The notes beneath the pieces were generated by a model. That model did no database searches. It was not told the origin of the DNA and saw nothing but the letters and a program-made list of their open reading frames with translations. A program made the position numbers and the translations under genes. Shown here in pieces: positions 7,536 through 14,434 of a stretch of 21,565 nt of DNA (positions are counted from its first letter, which is position 1; the number at the start of each line of letters is the position of its first letter). This DNA comes from a virus: positions 1 through 21,565 of IMG/VR virus record IMGVR_UViG_3300009551_000126, one strand, 5' to 3'.

Positions 7536-7548
7536 GGAGGCTAATATT
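7536..7548 (+). promoter_or_regulatory. Ribosome site and probable ATT start of the DNA polymerase
   Basis: GGAGG (7536-7540) is followed five bases later by ATT (7546-7548), in frame with the polymerase. From the in-frame stop at 7522-7524 to TTG 7612 there is no in-frame ATG, GTG or TTG. The overlapping TTG at 7547 is in another frame and meets a stop after six codons. Confidence 0.55.
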
Positions 7549-9420
7549 GAACTACCTAAATTCCTAACTGATCCTAATCCGGAGATATTCCTTGAAGGCT
7601 CGTTTGTTTGCTTGGATTTCGAGACAAGTGTACTCGACAGCGGAAGTCCCCTCAATCCTAAAAATCGCATTCTGTGCGCTTGTTGGTGTGTTGTACATCG
7701 TGGCAAGTCTTGGAATGATAGCCGAAATGATAAACATATCCAATGGAAATCCGTAATAGGAGGAGAAAATGACCTCGAAGAACTCTTGCGAGACATTGCT
7801 TCCGTTGACTTCATCGTCGCCCACAATGCCAAGTTCGAACTCGGCTGGCTCAAAAGATGCGGGCTTGATCTCCGTTCCGTGCTCGTGTTCGATACATACC
7901 TTGGAGAGTGGGTGTTACTTGGGAACCTACGAGGTACAGGGCTCGGACTCAATGAAAGCGGCATTCGCCGGGGCTGCAAGACTAGCAAAGACGTTGTTGG
8001 AGGATGGATTCGTGGTGGGGTTGACAGTGAAAACATACCCCGACAATGGCTTCTCTATTACTGTTCACAAGACGTCGTACTAACAAGGGAACTTTTCCTA
8101 AAACAAGTTGTCCTATTACAGGAGCGGAAGCAACTACATCTAGTATATCAGCGTGGATTGGTATGTGCTTGCCTAGCTGATATAGAGTTTAACGGATTAA
8201 AGCTAGATAAATCAAGGGTTTACGAGGAACACGAACGTGTCCAAAAAGAATACATCGGAATCCGCAACGAACTTGATGCAGAGTTCGGAGCAATTAATTG
8301 GCGAAGTCCAAAGCAAGTATGTGAATTACTCTACAATGGTCTCGGATTTGATCCAGAGGACGATGAATCGCCTAGCGCGGCGAAAGATGCTATTGCCAAC
8401 CTCAAGCCCCGTAGTAAGACTCAAGCGAAGTTCTTAGAGCTTTACAAGAAAGCTGCTCATCTAAGTGCTCGATTAACCAAGAGTCTTAATTTCTTCAAGG
8501 GAGTTTGCGACGAATATGACGGAGTGTTCCACGGAGTATTTAACCAAGGGTTTACTCAAACCCACAGGCTCTCTAGCTCTGGACGTAAGCTTTCATTTAA
8601 GGACGGAACAAGCTCTGGAGCGCAATTTCAGAATCTGCCGAGAGAATACAAACGCCTATTTACTTCCAAACGGAAAGGCTGGCTTATCGGAGATTGCGAC
8701 AGCAGCGGTGTTGAGTTTCGTGTAGCCGCTGATCTTGGTGACGATCAAATAGCGAAGAAAGAGATAGCAGATGGAGAGGATATTCATTCTCACACTGTAA
8801 AAGCTTTCGCAGAGGCAGGAGAAATAATTTCTAGGCAAGATGCCAAGCCACAGACCTTCAAGCCACTATATGCGGGGCGCGGGCACACAGATGCAGAGCA
8901 AGCATACTGTAAGTTCTTTCAGAATAAGTACGAAGGGATATACAAGACACAAACGGAATGGGTACATCAAGTAGTAGCAAGTAAGATCGGAGAACTAATT
9001 ACACCGTACGGAATGAGGTTCTATTGGCCGGGAACAAAAGTCAATAGATATGGGTGGGCCGACAATACAACGTCGATCTTTAACTATAGTATACAGGGCT
9101 TCAGCACAGGCGAGATTCTTCCAATCGCCATCACTTTCTTTTGGCACCGAATAAAAGGACATGATATTGAGCTAGTAAATACTATTCACGATTCGGCTAT
9201 CTCGGAGATAGCTCCTAACGAAGCGGATTATGCTAAAGAAACTTACGTTCAATCTTTTACTAGAGACGTTTACAATTTCTTAGAGAGGTGTTATGGCTAC
9301 TCATTCAAAACACAGCTTGGCTGTGAAGTCAAAATCGGAGAGCACTGGGGAGAAGGACAAGGCGAAAAATTCAGCGTCGATCCAGGTGAAGGAAGGCATG
9401 ATTCAACTTCCACTAGCTAG
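7546..9420 (+). CDS. DNA polymerase, family A, with 3'-5' exonuclease domain
   Basis: Replicative polymerase of the T7 gp5/PolA type, 624 aa from the ATT start. The DEDD exonuclease domain shows LDFET (D24, E26), VAHNAKFELGWL and YYCSQDVVLTREL. In the polymerase domain, motif A is CDSSGVEFRVA with D385 and E390. Motif B is RQDAKPQTFKPLYAG with R430, K434, F438 and Y442; Phe at the O-helix position suggests discrimination against dideoxynucleotides. Motif C is TIHDSAI with D549, where the usual His-Asp-Glu is His-Asp-Ser. The first canonical start, TTG 7612, would remove the first exonuclease beta-strand (GSFVCLDFE), so an upstream start is needed and ATT 7546 is the best placed. The end overlaps the next gene. 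Confidence 0.93.
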   Translation: MELPKFLTDPNPEIFLEGSFVCLDFETSVLDSGSPLNPKNRILCACWCVVHRGKSWNDSRNDKHIQWKSVIGGENDLEELLRDIASVDFIVAHNAKFELGWLKRCGLDLRSVLVFDTYLGEWVLLGNLRGTGLGLNESGIRRGCKTSKDVVGGWIRGGVDSENIPRQWLLYYCSQDVVLTRELFLKQVVLLQERKQLHLVYQRGLVCACLADIEFNGLKLDKSRVYEEHERVQKEYIGIRNELDAEFGAINWRSPKQVCELLYNGLGFDPEDDESPSAAKDAIANLKPRSKTQAKFLELYKKAAHLSARLTKSLNFFKGVCDEYDGVFHGVFNQGFTQTHRLSSSGRKLSFKDGTSSGAQFQNLPREYKRLFTSKRKGWLIGDCDSSGVEFRVAADLGDDQIAKKEIADGEDIHSHTVKAFAEAGEIISRQDAKPQTFKPLYAGRGHTDAEQAYCKFFQNKYEGIYKTQTEWVHQVVASKIGELITPYGMRFYWPGTKVNRYGWADNTTSIFNYSIQGFSTGEILPIAITFFWHRIKGHDIELVNTIHDSAISEIAPNEADYAKETYVQSFTRDVYNFLERCYGYSFKTQLGCEVKIGEHWGEGQGEKFSVDPGEGRHDSTSTS

Positions 9421-9637
9421 TAAAGCAAGTATTCTAGCGGTGCTAAAGCTTGACATGACCCAGAAGATCTCCAGAGGCAAAGCACTACAGAGCAATTTGC
9501 CGTATAACAAGAAGAATGCTAAATATTATGAAGATATATGTATTAAGAGCGAAGCGGAGATAGAAACGCTGCAAAAAGAGGTTGCGGAGATACGAAACAC
9601 TATCCAAGAAATTGAAAACGCAGCAAAGGCGGCTTAA
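9398..9637 (+). CDS. Small coiled-coil protein after polymerase
   Basis: 79 aa from ATG 9398, which follows AGGTGAAGGAAGG within the polymerase 3' end. Residues ~47-79 (YYEDICIKSEAEIETLQKEV and onward) show heptad-like spacing and are probably a coiled coil. The first half (LASKASILAVLKLDM) is likely helical. An upstream ATG at 9293 would add 35 residues, but those read as an out-of-frame shadow of the conserved polymerase C-terminus, so I prefer 9398. Function unknown; the coupling to the polymerase suggests a replication accessory role (inference). Confidence 0.65.
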   Translation: MIQLPLASKASILAVLKLDMTQKISRGKALQSNLPYNKKNAKYYEDICIKSEAEIETLQKEVAEIRNTIQEIENAAKAA

Positions 9638-9639
9638 TA

Positions 9640-9669
9640 ATGAGTGCTAAGAAAGCAACTGTCAAGTAA
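9640..9669 (+). other. Nine-codon mini-ORF (MSAKKATVK)
   Basis: ATG 9640 shares its region with the preceding stop and reads nine codons to TAA. The peptide resembles the basic N-terminus of the protein at 4974 (MTIKKAAVK). It may be a remnant of a deleted gene, a leader peptide for the SSB-like gene 42 bases downstream, or chance. Confidence 0.25.
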
Positions 9670-9711
9670 ACAAACCATAAATAATAAGAAAAAAGGATAA
9701 AATAATAACTT

Positions 9712-10224
9712 ATGATAGTAACAGGCCAGATTGAAAAGATTGCGATTAAGAAAACGCAGTACGGGGATTACTATGATGCTTATGTTAACGGCACTAAGTA
9801 CGGCATCGGTAAGAAGCGCCCTGCGTTCTCCGATGGAGATTGGGTAACGTTCGAAGCCGAGCAGAACGAGAAAGGGTTCTATAACGCCGATCCGACCACC
9901 TTCAAGAAGGTTGAGCCAAAGACTAAGACCTCAACTACGGCTAGTACCGGAGAGACGAAGCGAACTTGGGTACCGGATGATAAGCGTCAGGATTCGATTA
10001 GCTATCAGGCTGCTCGTAATTCTGCTCTTGTATTCGTAGACCTCTTGCTTAAAGCTGAGAAGGTTGATTTTGGCAAGATGAAGGGCGCAGATTCTATTGC
10101 ATTGCTTGAGACGTATGTAGATAACTACACAACTCGCTTCTTTGAAGATACCAAGAATCTAGGCCATAAGGCAGAAGTGAGTGTGTCACTTGGTGATCCG
10201 AACGATTCTCTGGAGAATATCTAA
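9712..10224 (+). CDS. Putative single-stranded DNA-binding (OB-fold) protein
   Basis: 170 aa. The N-terminal ~70 residues look like a small OB-fold: strands TGQIEKIAIKK, YYDAYVNGTKYGIG, DGDWVTFEAEQ and GFYNADPTTFKKV. A Lys/Thr-rich linker follows, then a helical region beginning RQDSISYQAARNSALVFVDLLL, a pattern I associate with phage SSB-like proteins. The tail ends acidic (DPNDSLENI), as many SSB tails do for partner binding. It has a long AT-rich leader with AAAAAAGGA before ATG 9712, suggesting high expression, which suits an SSB. No other SSB candidate is visible in the window. Assignment is by architecture, so moderate. Confidence 0.65.
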   Translation: MIVTGQIEKIAIKKTQYGDYYDAYVNGTKYGIGKKRPAFSDGDWVTFEAEQNEKGFYNADPTTFKKVEPKTKTSTTASTGETKRTWVPDDKRQDSISYQAARNSALVFVDLLLKAEKVDFGKMKGADSIALLETYVDNYTTRFFEDTKNLGHKAEVSVSLGDPNDSLENI

Positions 10225-10226
10225 CG

Positions 10227-10901
10227 ATGAGCACTCCGGAGCGTATCAAGAAGCTCGATAAGAAATACAACAAGAAAGAGGAAGATTCCAACACTGTTGA
10301 GATTCGTGTAATTCTCGACGAATCTGGTAGCATGGGAATTCTTCGTAAAGAAACGATTGAGAACTACAACAAGTTCCTAAAGGAACAAAAGGAAGATACA
10401 TCTGGAAAGGCTAATATCCAGCTCATCCGATTCGCCTCACGAGTCGAAGCTGGCCCCGTACAAGATGTCAAGACGGCGAATGAACTCTCTGAGAGTACGT
10501 ATAGTCCTGACGGCTGGACTGCTCTGTACGATGCTATTGGTGGCACTCTTGCTAACTTAAGTGCTATTAATCCTAAGTATGCGATCATTGTGATCCTTAC
10601 GGATGGAGAAGAGAACTACAGCAAGTTGTACAATCAGTATACTACTAAGACATGGATTACGAACGCTGAAACGCGTGGGTGGCGAATTGTCTATCTCGGA
10701 GCTAATCAAGATTCTTTCTTGACCACTAAAGCTCTTGGTATTAATCAGACTTACGTACAGAACTGGGATTTTAGTAAGACAGGGCTATTGGGCAGCACTA
10801 ACTACGCCAATGCCGTAGTCTCTGCCTATCGTGGCGGGGTTTCCAATATGGCTTCTGATGAAGAGCTGGCTAATACTGTACAGATAAGTTCCACGAGCTA
10901 A
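10227..10901 (+). CDS. von Willebrand factor A (VWA) domain protein
   Basis: 224 aa, two bases after the SSB-like stop. A complete metal-ion-dependent adhesion site is visible: D31-E-S33-G-S35, T98 in GWTALYDAIG, and D126 in ILTDGEEN. The central strands IRVILD, IQLIRFA and YAIIVILTDG alternate with helices as expected for the VWA fold, and IVYLGANQD fits the next strand. There is no signal peptide, so it is probably cytoplasmic, and no partner domain such as a MoxR ATPase is encoded nearby. Phage VWA proteins of this kind are known, but their role is unclear to me. Its place between SSB-like protein and RNR suggests a replication-time role (inference). Confidence 0.88.
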   Translation: MSTPERIKKLDKKYNKKEEDSNTVEIRVILDESGSMGILRKETIENYNKFLKEQKEDTSGKANIQLIRFASRVEAGPVQDVKTANELSESTYSPDGWTALYDAIGGTLANLSAINPKYAIIVILTDGEENYSKLYNQYTTKTWITNAETRGWRIVYLGANQDSFLTTKALGINQTYVQNWDFSKTGLLGSTNYANAVVSAYRGGVSNMASDEELANTVQISSTS

Positions 10902-10904
10902 TTA

Positions 10905-11162
10905 GTGGAAGAAGGAACTACTCTTTACAAATACGGAAGATACGAAGTAGTTCTTGGCGATAACGAATACTTGATAATCAACTTGGATACGGGCGTGGTG
11001 GAAGAGTCCACGCCCCATCTATTTGAAGCTATCATGATTGCCAAGATACACGATCAACGCCTTAGCGAAGCATTTGATTTTGAGCCGAAGCCGTTCGCAA
11101 ATAACGGCAATACTGGTGGAGATACTTCCGGTACCCCTAATAATAACAAGAAACTAAACTAA
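10905..11162 (+). CDS. Small hypothetical protein upstream of RNR
   Basis: 85 aa from GTG 10905, three bases after the VWA stop. The first half looks like a beta-strand-rich fold (LYKYGRYEVVLGDNEYLIINLDTG), followed by a helix (HLFEAIMIAKIHDQRLSEA) and a disordered Asn/Gly/Thr tail. No family recognised. An 8-bp GC-rich inverted repeat lies inside the gene (10991-11015). The stop is immediately followed by the RNR ribosome site. Confidence 0.65.
   Translation: MEEGTTLYKYGRYEVVLGDNEYLIINLDTGVVEESTPHLFEAIMIAKIHDQRLSEAFDFEPKPFANNGNTGGDTSGTPNNNKKLN
10991..11015. repeat. GC-rich hairpin inside the gene upstream of RNR
   Basis: GGGCGTGG (10991-10998) and CCACGCCC (11008-11015) form a perfect 8-bp stem with a 9-base loop. 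It stands out in this AT-leaning region. No U-tract follows on either strand, so an intrinsic terminator is unlikely; it might affect mRNA stability or translation ahead of the RNR gene. Confidence 0.35.
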
Positions 11163-11175
11163 GAGGAGACAAGGA

Positions 11176-13083
11176 TTGTCCGAAATTATAACGCCATGGT
11201 CCCCGATCGGATATATCGTTTACAAGAGAACTTATGCCAGACGGCTCGACGAAAACAATAGTAACAGTGCAACTGAAGAATGGAAAGACACTGTTGATAG
11301 AGTTGTGCGATCAACTGATGGACAACTTAATGTCGGATTTACAGAAGAAGAAAAAGATAGATTTCGTAACTATCTTCTCTCTTTGCGGGCTTCAGTTGCG
11401 GGAAGATTCCTCTGGCAACTTGGAACTTCGACTGTTCAACGACTCGGGCTATTAAGCCTACAGAATTGCGCAGCCGTAGCAGTTGACGAACCTATTCGGC
11501 CTTTCACATGGGCTATGGATGCCCTTATGTTGGGGTGCGGAGTAGGATTTAATATACAGAGAGAATATGTCTACAAACTGCCAAAAGTTAATTCAAGCTA
11601 TATCGGACCAAGTAGATTTGATTCGTCCTCTGCTGACTTCATTGTCCCCGATACTAGAGAGGGATGGATTAAGCTCCTCGAATATACTCTACGGTGCGCA
11701 TTTGACGATGATAGCAAAAGAGGATTTAGCTACTCGACCCAACTGGTCAGAGGGTCAGGAGCCGCAATTAAAGGATTTGGAGGTACAGCTAGCGGTCCTG
11801 AAATCCTATGTGAAGGCATTGGAAACATTAGTGAGATACTCAAGAATAGAATTGGAAAGCAACTCCGCCCAATAGACTGCCTCGATATAATGAATCTTAT
11901 CGGCTCAATTGTTGTAGCCGGTAACGTTCGTCGAAGTGCCCAGATAGCCATAGGAGATATGGATGATTTTCAGTACATTCGCTCCAAACGATGGGACCTT
12001 GGTAATATCCCCAATTGGAGAGCTAACTCCAATAACTCTGTGGTTTGCAACGACTTTGATCTTTTGCCCGAAGAAATCTGGCAAGGGTACATGGGAAATG
12101 GTGAGCCGTTCGGACTTATCAACCTACGTCTTTCCAGAAGGACGGGCCGCACGGGAGAAAACAATTATCCAGATAAAGAAGTTATTGGATTCAATCCGTG
12201 TGCAGAACAACCTCTCTGCAATTACGAAACTTGCTGTCTCGCTGAAATCTTCCTTCCCAACATCGAAGATAAAGATCAACTCCTTGATATAACAAAACTT
12301 CTTTATCGAGTATGCAAACATAGCCTTAATCTTCCTTGTCACAACAAAGAGACTGAAGAAATTGTTCACAAGAATCAGCGAATGGGAATCGGAATCACTG
12401 GCTATTTACAGAGCACCGACGAGCAACGTAGTTGGTTGGCTGGATGTTACGCACAGTTGCGGGCATTTGATGAGAAGTATTCGGACAGTAAAGGATTTCC
12501 AAGAAGCATTAAGCTTACTACAATCAAGCCGTCAGGAACCTTGTCTCTATTGCCGGGCGTTACACCGGGATGCCACCCTGCTTTTGGACAACATCTCATT
12601 CGACGGATACGTATCGCCTCAGACAGTAAATTGGTTGAAACTATTCGTGAAGCTGGTTACAAGGTCGAATACGCCCGCCATTTCGACGGATCAGACGATA
12701 GAGCGACTGTTGTCGCGGAATTTCCGTTCAACTACCCGAGCGGAACTAGATTGGCTAAAGACATGTCTGCAATTGATCAACTCGAAGTGGTTAAAAGATT
12801 GCAGAGCGAGTGGAGCGACAACGCAGTAAGCTGTACCATCTACTACAAGAAGGAGGAATTAGACGGAATAAAAGAGTACCTTAAGAAGAACTACAATAAA
12901 CACTTCAAGAGCCTCTCATTTCTGCTGCACTCTGAGCATGGCTTCGATCAAGCCCCCCTCGAAGAGATCACGGAAGAAGAATACAATAAATTAGTTAAGA
13001 AAGTAACACCAATTACCTCAGTATCGTCGGCTGAGTTTGAAAGTAACGACGAATGCGCAAGTGGCTACTGTCCTATCAAGTAA
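11176..13083 (+). CDS. nrdJ: Adenosylcobalamin-dependent ribonucleotide reductase (class II)
   Basis: Reduces ribonucleotides to deoxynucleotides for phage DNA synthesis, using coenzyme B12 to make the thiyl radical. Signatures match the monomeric Lactobacillus-type RTPR: LQNCAAVAVD with C98 (partner of the redox pair), NPCAEQ with radical C342 and E344, and CCLAE with C353, exactly 11 residues after C342 as C419 is after C408 in RTPR. Also present are KPSGTLSLLPGVTPGCHPAF and a C-terminal C-x4-C (CASGYC) reducing arm. At 635 aa it is about 100 shorter than the L. leichmannii enzyme (739). No NrdB or NrdG partner is visible, as expected for class II. TTG 11176 follows AGAGGAG (11162-11168). 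Confidence 0.93.
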   Translation: MSEIITPWSPIGYIVYKRTYARRLDENNSNSATEEWKDTVDRVVRSTDGQLNVGFTEEEKDRFRNYLLSLRASVAGRFLWQLGTSTVQRLGLLSLQNCAAVAVDEPIRPFTWAMDALMLGCGVGFNIQREYVYKLPKVNSSYIGPSRFDSSSADFIVPDTREGWIKLLEYTLRCAFDDDSKRGFSYSTQLVRGSGAAIKGFGGTASGPEILCEGIGNISEILKNRIGKQLRPIDCLDIMNLIGSIVVAGNVRRSAQIAIGDMDDFQYIRSKRWDLGNIPNWRANSNNSVVCNDFDLLPEEIWQGYMGNGEPFGLINLRLSRRTGRTGENNYPDKEVIGFNPCAEQPLCNYETCCLAEIFLPNIEDKDQLLDITKLLYRVCKHSLNLPCHNKETEEIVHKNQRMGIGITGYLQSTDEQRSWLAGCYAQLRAFDEKYSDSKGFPRSIKLTTIKPSGTLSLLPGVTPGCHPAFGQHLIRRIRIASDSKLVETIREAGYKVEYARHFDGSDDRATVVAEFPFNYPSGTRLAKDMSAIDQLEVVKRLQSEWSDNAVSCTIYYKKEELDGIKEYLKKNYNKHFKSLSFLLHSEHGFDQAPLEEITEEEYNKLVKKVTPITSVSSAEFESNDECASGYCPIK

Positions 13084-13089
13084 TTGATC

Positions 13090-13127
13090 TATAATTAAAT
13101 AACCAATTGGAGAATAAATAAAACTTA
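13090..13127 (+). promoter_or_regulatory. AT-rich leader with TATAAT and ribosome site
   Basis: Between the RNR stop and ATG 13127 lies an AT-rich leader containing a perfect TATAAT (13090-13095) and TTGGAG (ribosome site) near 13108-13113. No good -35 lies 17 bases upstream, so a host promoter is only possible. The leader resembles that of the gene at 9712 in length and in its AACTTATG ending. Confidence 0.3.
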
Positions 13128-13756
13128 TGAACGACATTAATACTCTTTACGCGGCTCTACTTGAAGCCGTTAATAACTCGTCCTTGATTGCCAAGGAAAT
13201 TGACGCCGAATTTGGCACTACTCTTGCATCAGAAATTCCGACTCTGCCGGCTACGCCGCCGGTACTTGGGGGCGGGAATGGCGATCCCGTATATGTGAAC
13301 GGCATGACGGCTCCGGATGCTGATGGCATGGTTCAGATCAAGTCTGTCGAAGACTTCCGCATTGCACATGCCAATGACGCACAGGCATCTGTTCGTAATC
13401 TTGCGTCCGGCCTGCCGAAGCGCTGGTTTATTCAGGACACCTTGGATAATCCGGGTTCTCTTAGTAAGGATGTTGTGTTTCAAGTCCAGACCCAGACTAA
13501 TGCTGCTCGCACTATGCTCAGTATTATGGGCGGGGGAGCTAAGGACACGTATTTCGTTCCGGTACACAAGGCTAGCCAGTCGGCTACTGGATTGTACAAG
13601 GAAGGAGACATCATTGCTGACGGCGGTGCCTTTGCTGGGGACTTTGTGATTGCCGGCTTTACCGTGTGGAAGGGCGTTCGTTGCACGGACGTTCCTGCGA
13701 CTTTGCAGGCGCTCCTCGTCCACGCACAGAAGAACAATACGATCAATAACCAGTAA
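13127..13756 (+). CDS. Hypothetical protein, probably highly expressed
   Basis: 209 aa, not recognised. The N-terminus is a short helical region (NTLYAALLEAVNNSSLIAKEI), followed by a Pro/Gly-rich linker (about 39-52) and an Ala/Gly/Val-rich, strand-rich C-terminal domain (VVFQVQTQT, DTYFVPVHK, FVIAGFTVWKGV). The gene is notably GC-richer than its neighbours (37 G+C in 13261-13320). It has its own AT-rich leader and is followed by a strong hairpin, the layout of an independently and strongly expressed gene. It could be a virion-associated or abundant DNA-binding protein; neither is shown. Confidence 0.75.
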   Translation: MNDINTLYAALLEAVNNSSLIAKEIDAEFGTTLASEIPTLPATPPVLGGGNGDPVYVNGMTAPDADGMVQIKSVEDFRIAHANDAQASVRNLASGLPKRWFIQDTLDNPGSLSKDVVFQVQTQTNAARTMLSIMGGGAKDTYFVPVHKASQSATGLYKEGDIIADGGAFAGDFVIAGFTVWKGVRCTDVPATLQALLVHAQKNNTINNQ

Positions 13757-13774
13757 TTAGGTAATAAATGTAGG

Positions 13775-13798
13775 CCCGGCCTCAATCAAGAGGCCGGG
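13775..13798 (+). terminator. Strong 9-bp GC hairpin, possible terminator without U-tract
   Basis: CCCGGCCTC (13775-13783) pairs perfectly with GAGGCCGGG (13790-13798) around a 6-base loop AATCAA, in the gap after the gene ending at 13756. No T-run follows, and CCGGAGG for the next gene begins four bases later, so it may be a leaky terminator or an mRNA-stabilising or processing hairpin. Confidence 0.45.
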
Positions 13799-13812
13799 AT
13801 ACCGGAGGATTT

Positions 13813-13974
13813 ATGAGTAACTCTCAGTACAGCTTCAAAGAACTTAGCCACGAAGATCTTATCAAGTTCGCTCTTAATCAGCCAAGGGATTTGGAACATA
13901 ATGAATATTCGCAGCTAGTGCGAGAGCTGGGAATTAGACTTAGAATCTTCAAGCGGTGCATGGACAAGTTTTGA
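13813..13974 (+). CDS. Small hypothetical protein (53 aa)
   Basis: ATG 13813 follows GGAGG (13804-13808). The protein is mainly helical and charged (YSFKELSHEDLIKFALNQP, then QLVRELGIRLRIFKR). Its stop overlaps the TTG start of the next small gene. No family recognised. Confidence 0.6.
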   Translation: MSNSQYSFKELSHEDLIKFALNQPRDLEHNEYSQLVRELGIRLRIFKRCMDKF

Positions 13975-14090
13975 AAAACCTCATTACAGCTACTCTAGCT
14001 TTTATAGGAGTACTTATGATAGTTCCTATTTTAGCATATAGCTTTATCTGGTATTGTTTATTGATTATAAGCCTGTTTACTAAGTTATGA
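13971..14090 (+). CDS. Tiny membrane protein (39 aa)
   Basis: TTG 13971 overlaps the preceding stop as TTGA, and its own TGA overlaps the next ATG as ATGA, so it is threaded between two genes by 4-base overlaps. After a short KN head, nearly the whole peptide is hydrophobic (ITATLAFIGVLMIVPILAYS, then FIWYCLLIISLF), enough for one long or two short membrane segments. It could be a small holin-like or membrane-regulatory peptide; function is not shown. Confidence 0.5.
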   Translation: MKNLITATLAFIGVLMIVPILAYSFIWYCLLIISLFTKL

Positions 14091-14434
14091 AAATAGCTTT
14101 GGATTATGATGGTACATATACTGCTGATAGAGTTCTCTGGAAAGCTTTTGTAAAGCACGCTCTTGAACGAGGCCATGAGGTTTCATTTGTCACATTTCGT
14201 ATGGAAAATGGGCCTATGGATAGATGCCCTAGTAACGATGATATCTTGAAATCATCTGAGCGTATGGGAATTCCCGTTATTTTCTCAAACGGTCAGCCTA
14301 AGAGAACATGCTTCACCGCAGATATTTGGATCGACGACAATCCCGAAACGGTGTTTATTGATTACGAACAGTGTCTTGAATCAGGAATATTTAAGCCGAA
14401 GGAGCTATTAGTTGAGCATAAGACACAGGTATGA
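14087..14434 (+). CDS. HAD-like phosphatase
   Basis: 115 aa. HAD motif I is LDYDGTYT, with nucleophile D6 and acid/base D8. The C-terminal motif IV strand is ADIWIDDNPE. Motif II may be VTFR after HEVSFV. The cap is minimal, so this is a short HAD of the kind that acts on nucleotides or phosphorylated ends; the substrate is not evident. The start overlaps the preceding stop as ATGA, and the end overlaps the next gene by 23 bases. Confidence 0.75.
   Translation: MKIALDYDGTYTADRVLWKAFVKHALERGHEVSFVTFRMENGPMDRCPSNDDILKSSERMGIPVIFSNGQPKRTCFTADIWIDDNPETVFIDYEQCLESGIFKPKELLVEHKTQV

Noticed and set aside
7521-8036. 171-aa open frame on the - strand opposite the polymerase
   Set aside because: Low-complexity Ser/Pro/Leu/Arg-rich translation lying antisense to conserved exonuclease-domain codons; no ribosome site.
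9293-9397. Upstream extension of the coiled-coil gene to ATG 9293
   Set aside because: The added residues are an out-of-frame reading of the conserved polymerase C-terminus; ATG 9398 has its own ribosome site.
11963-12829. Open frames of 109 and 155 aa in another + frame within the RNR gene
   Set aside because: They overlap the conserved RNR catalytic core, which accounts for the sequence.
13229-13723. 164-aa open frame on the - strand
   Set aside because: Antisense shadow of the gene at 13127, whose + strand leader and composition are convincing.
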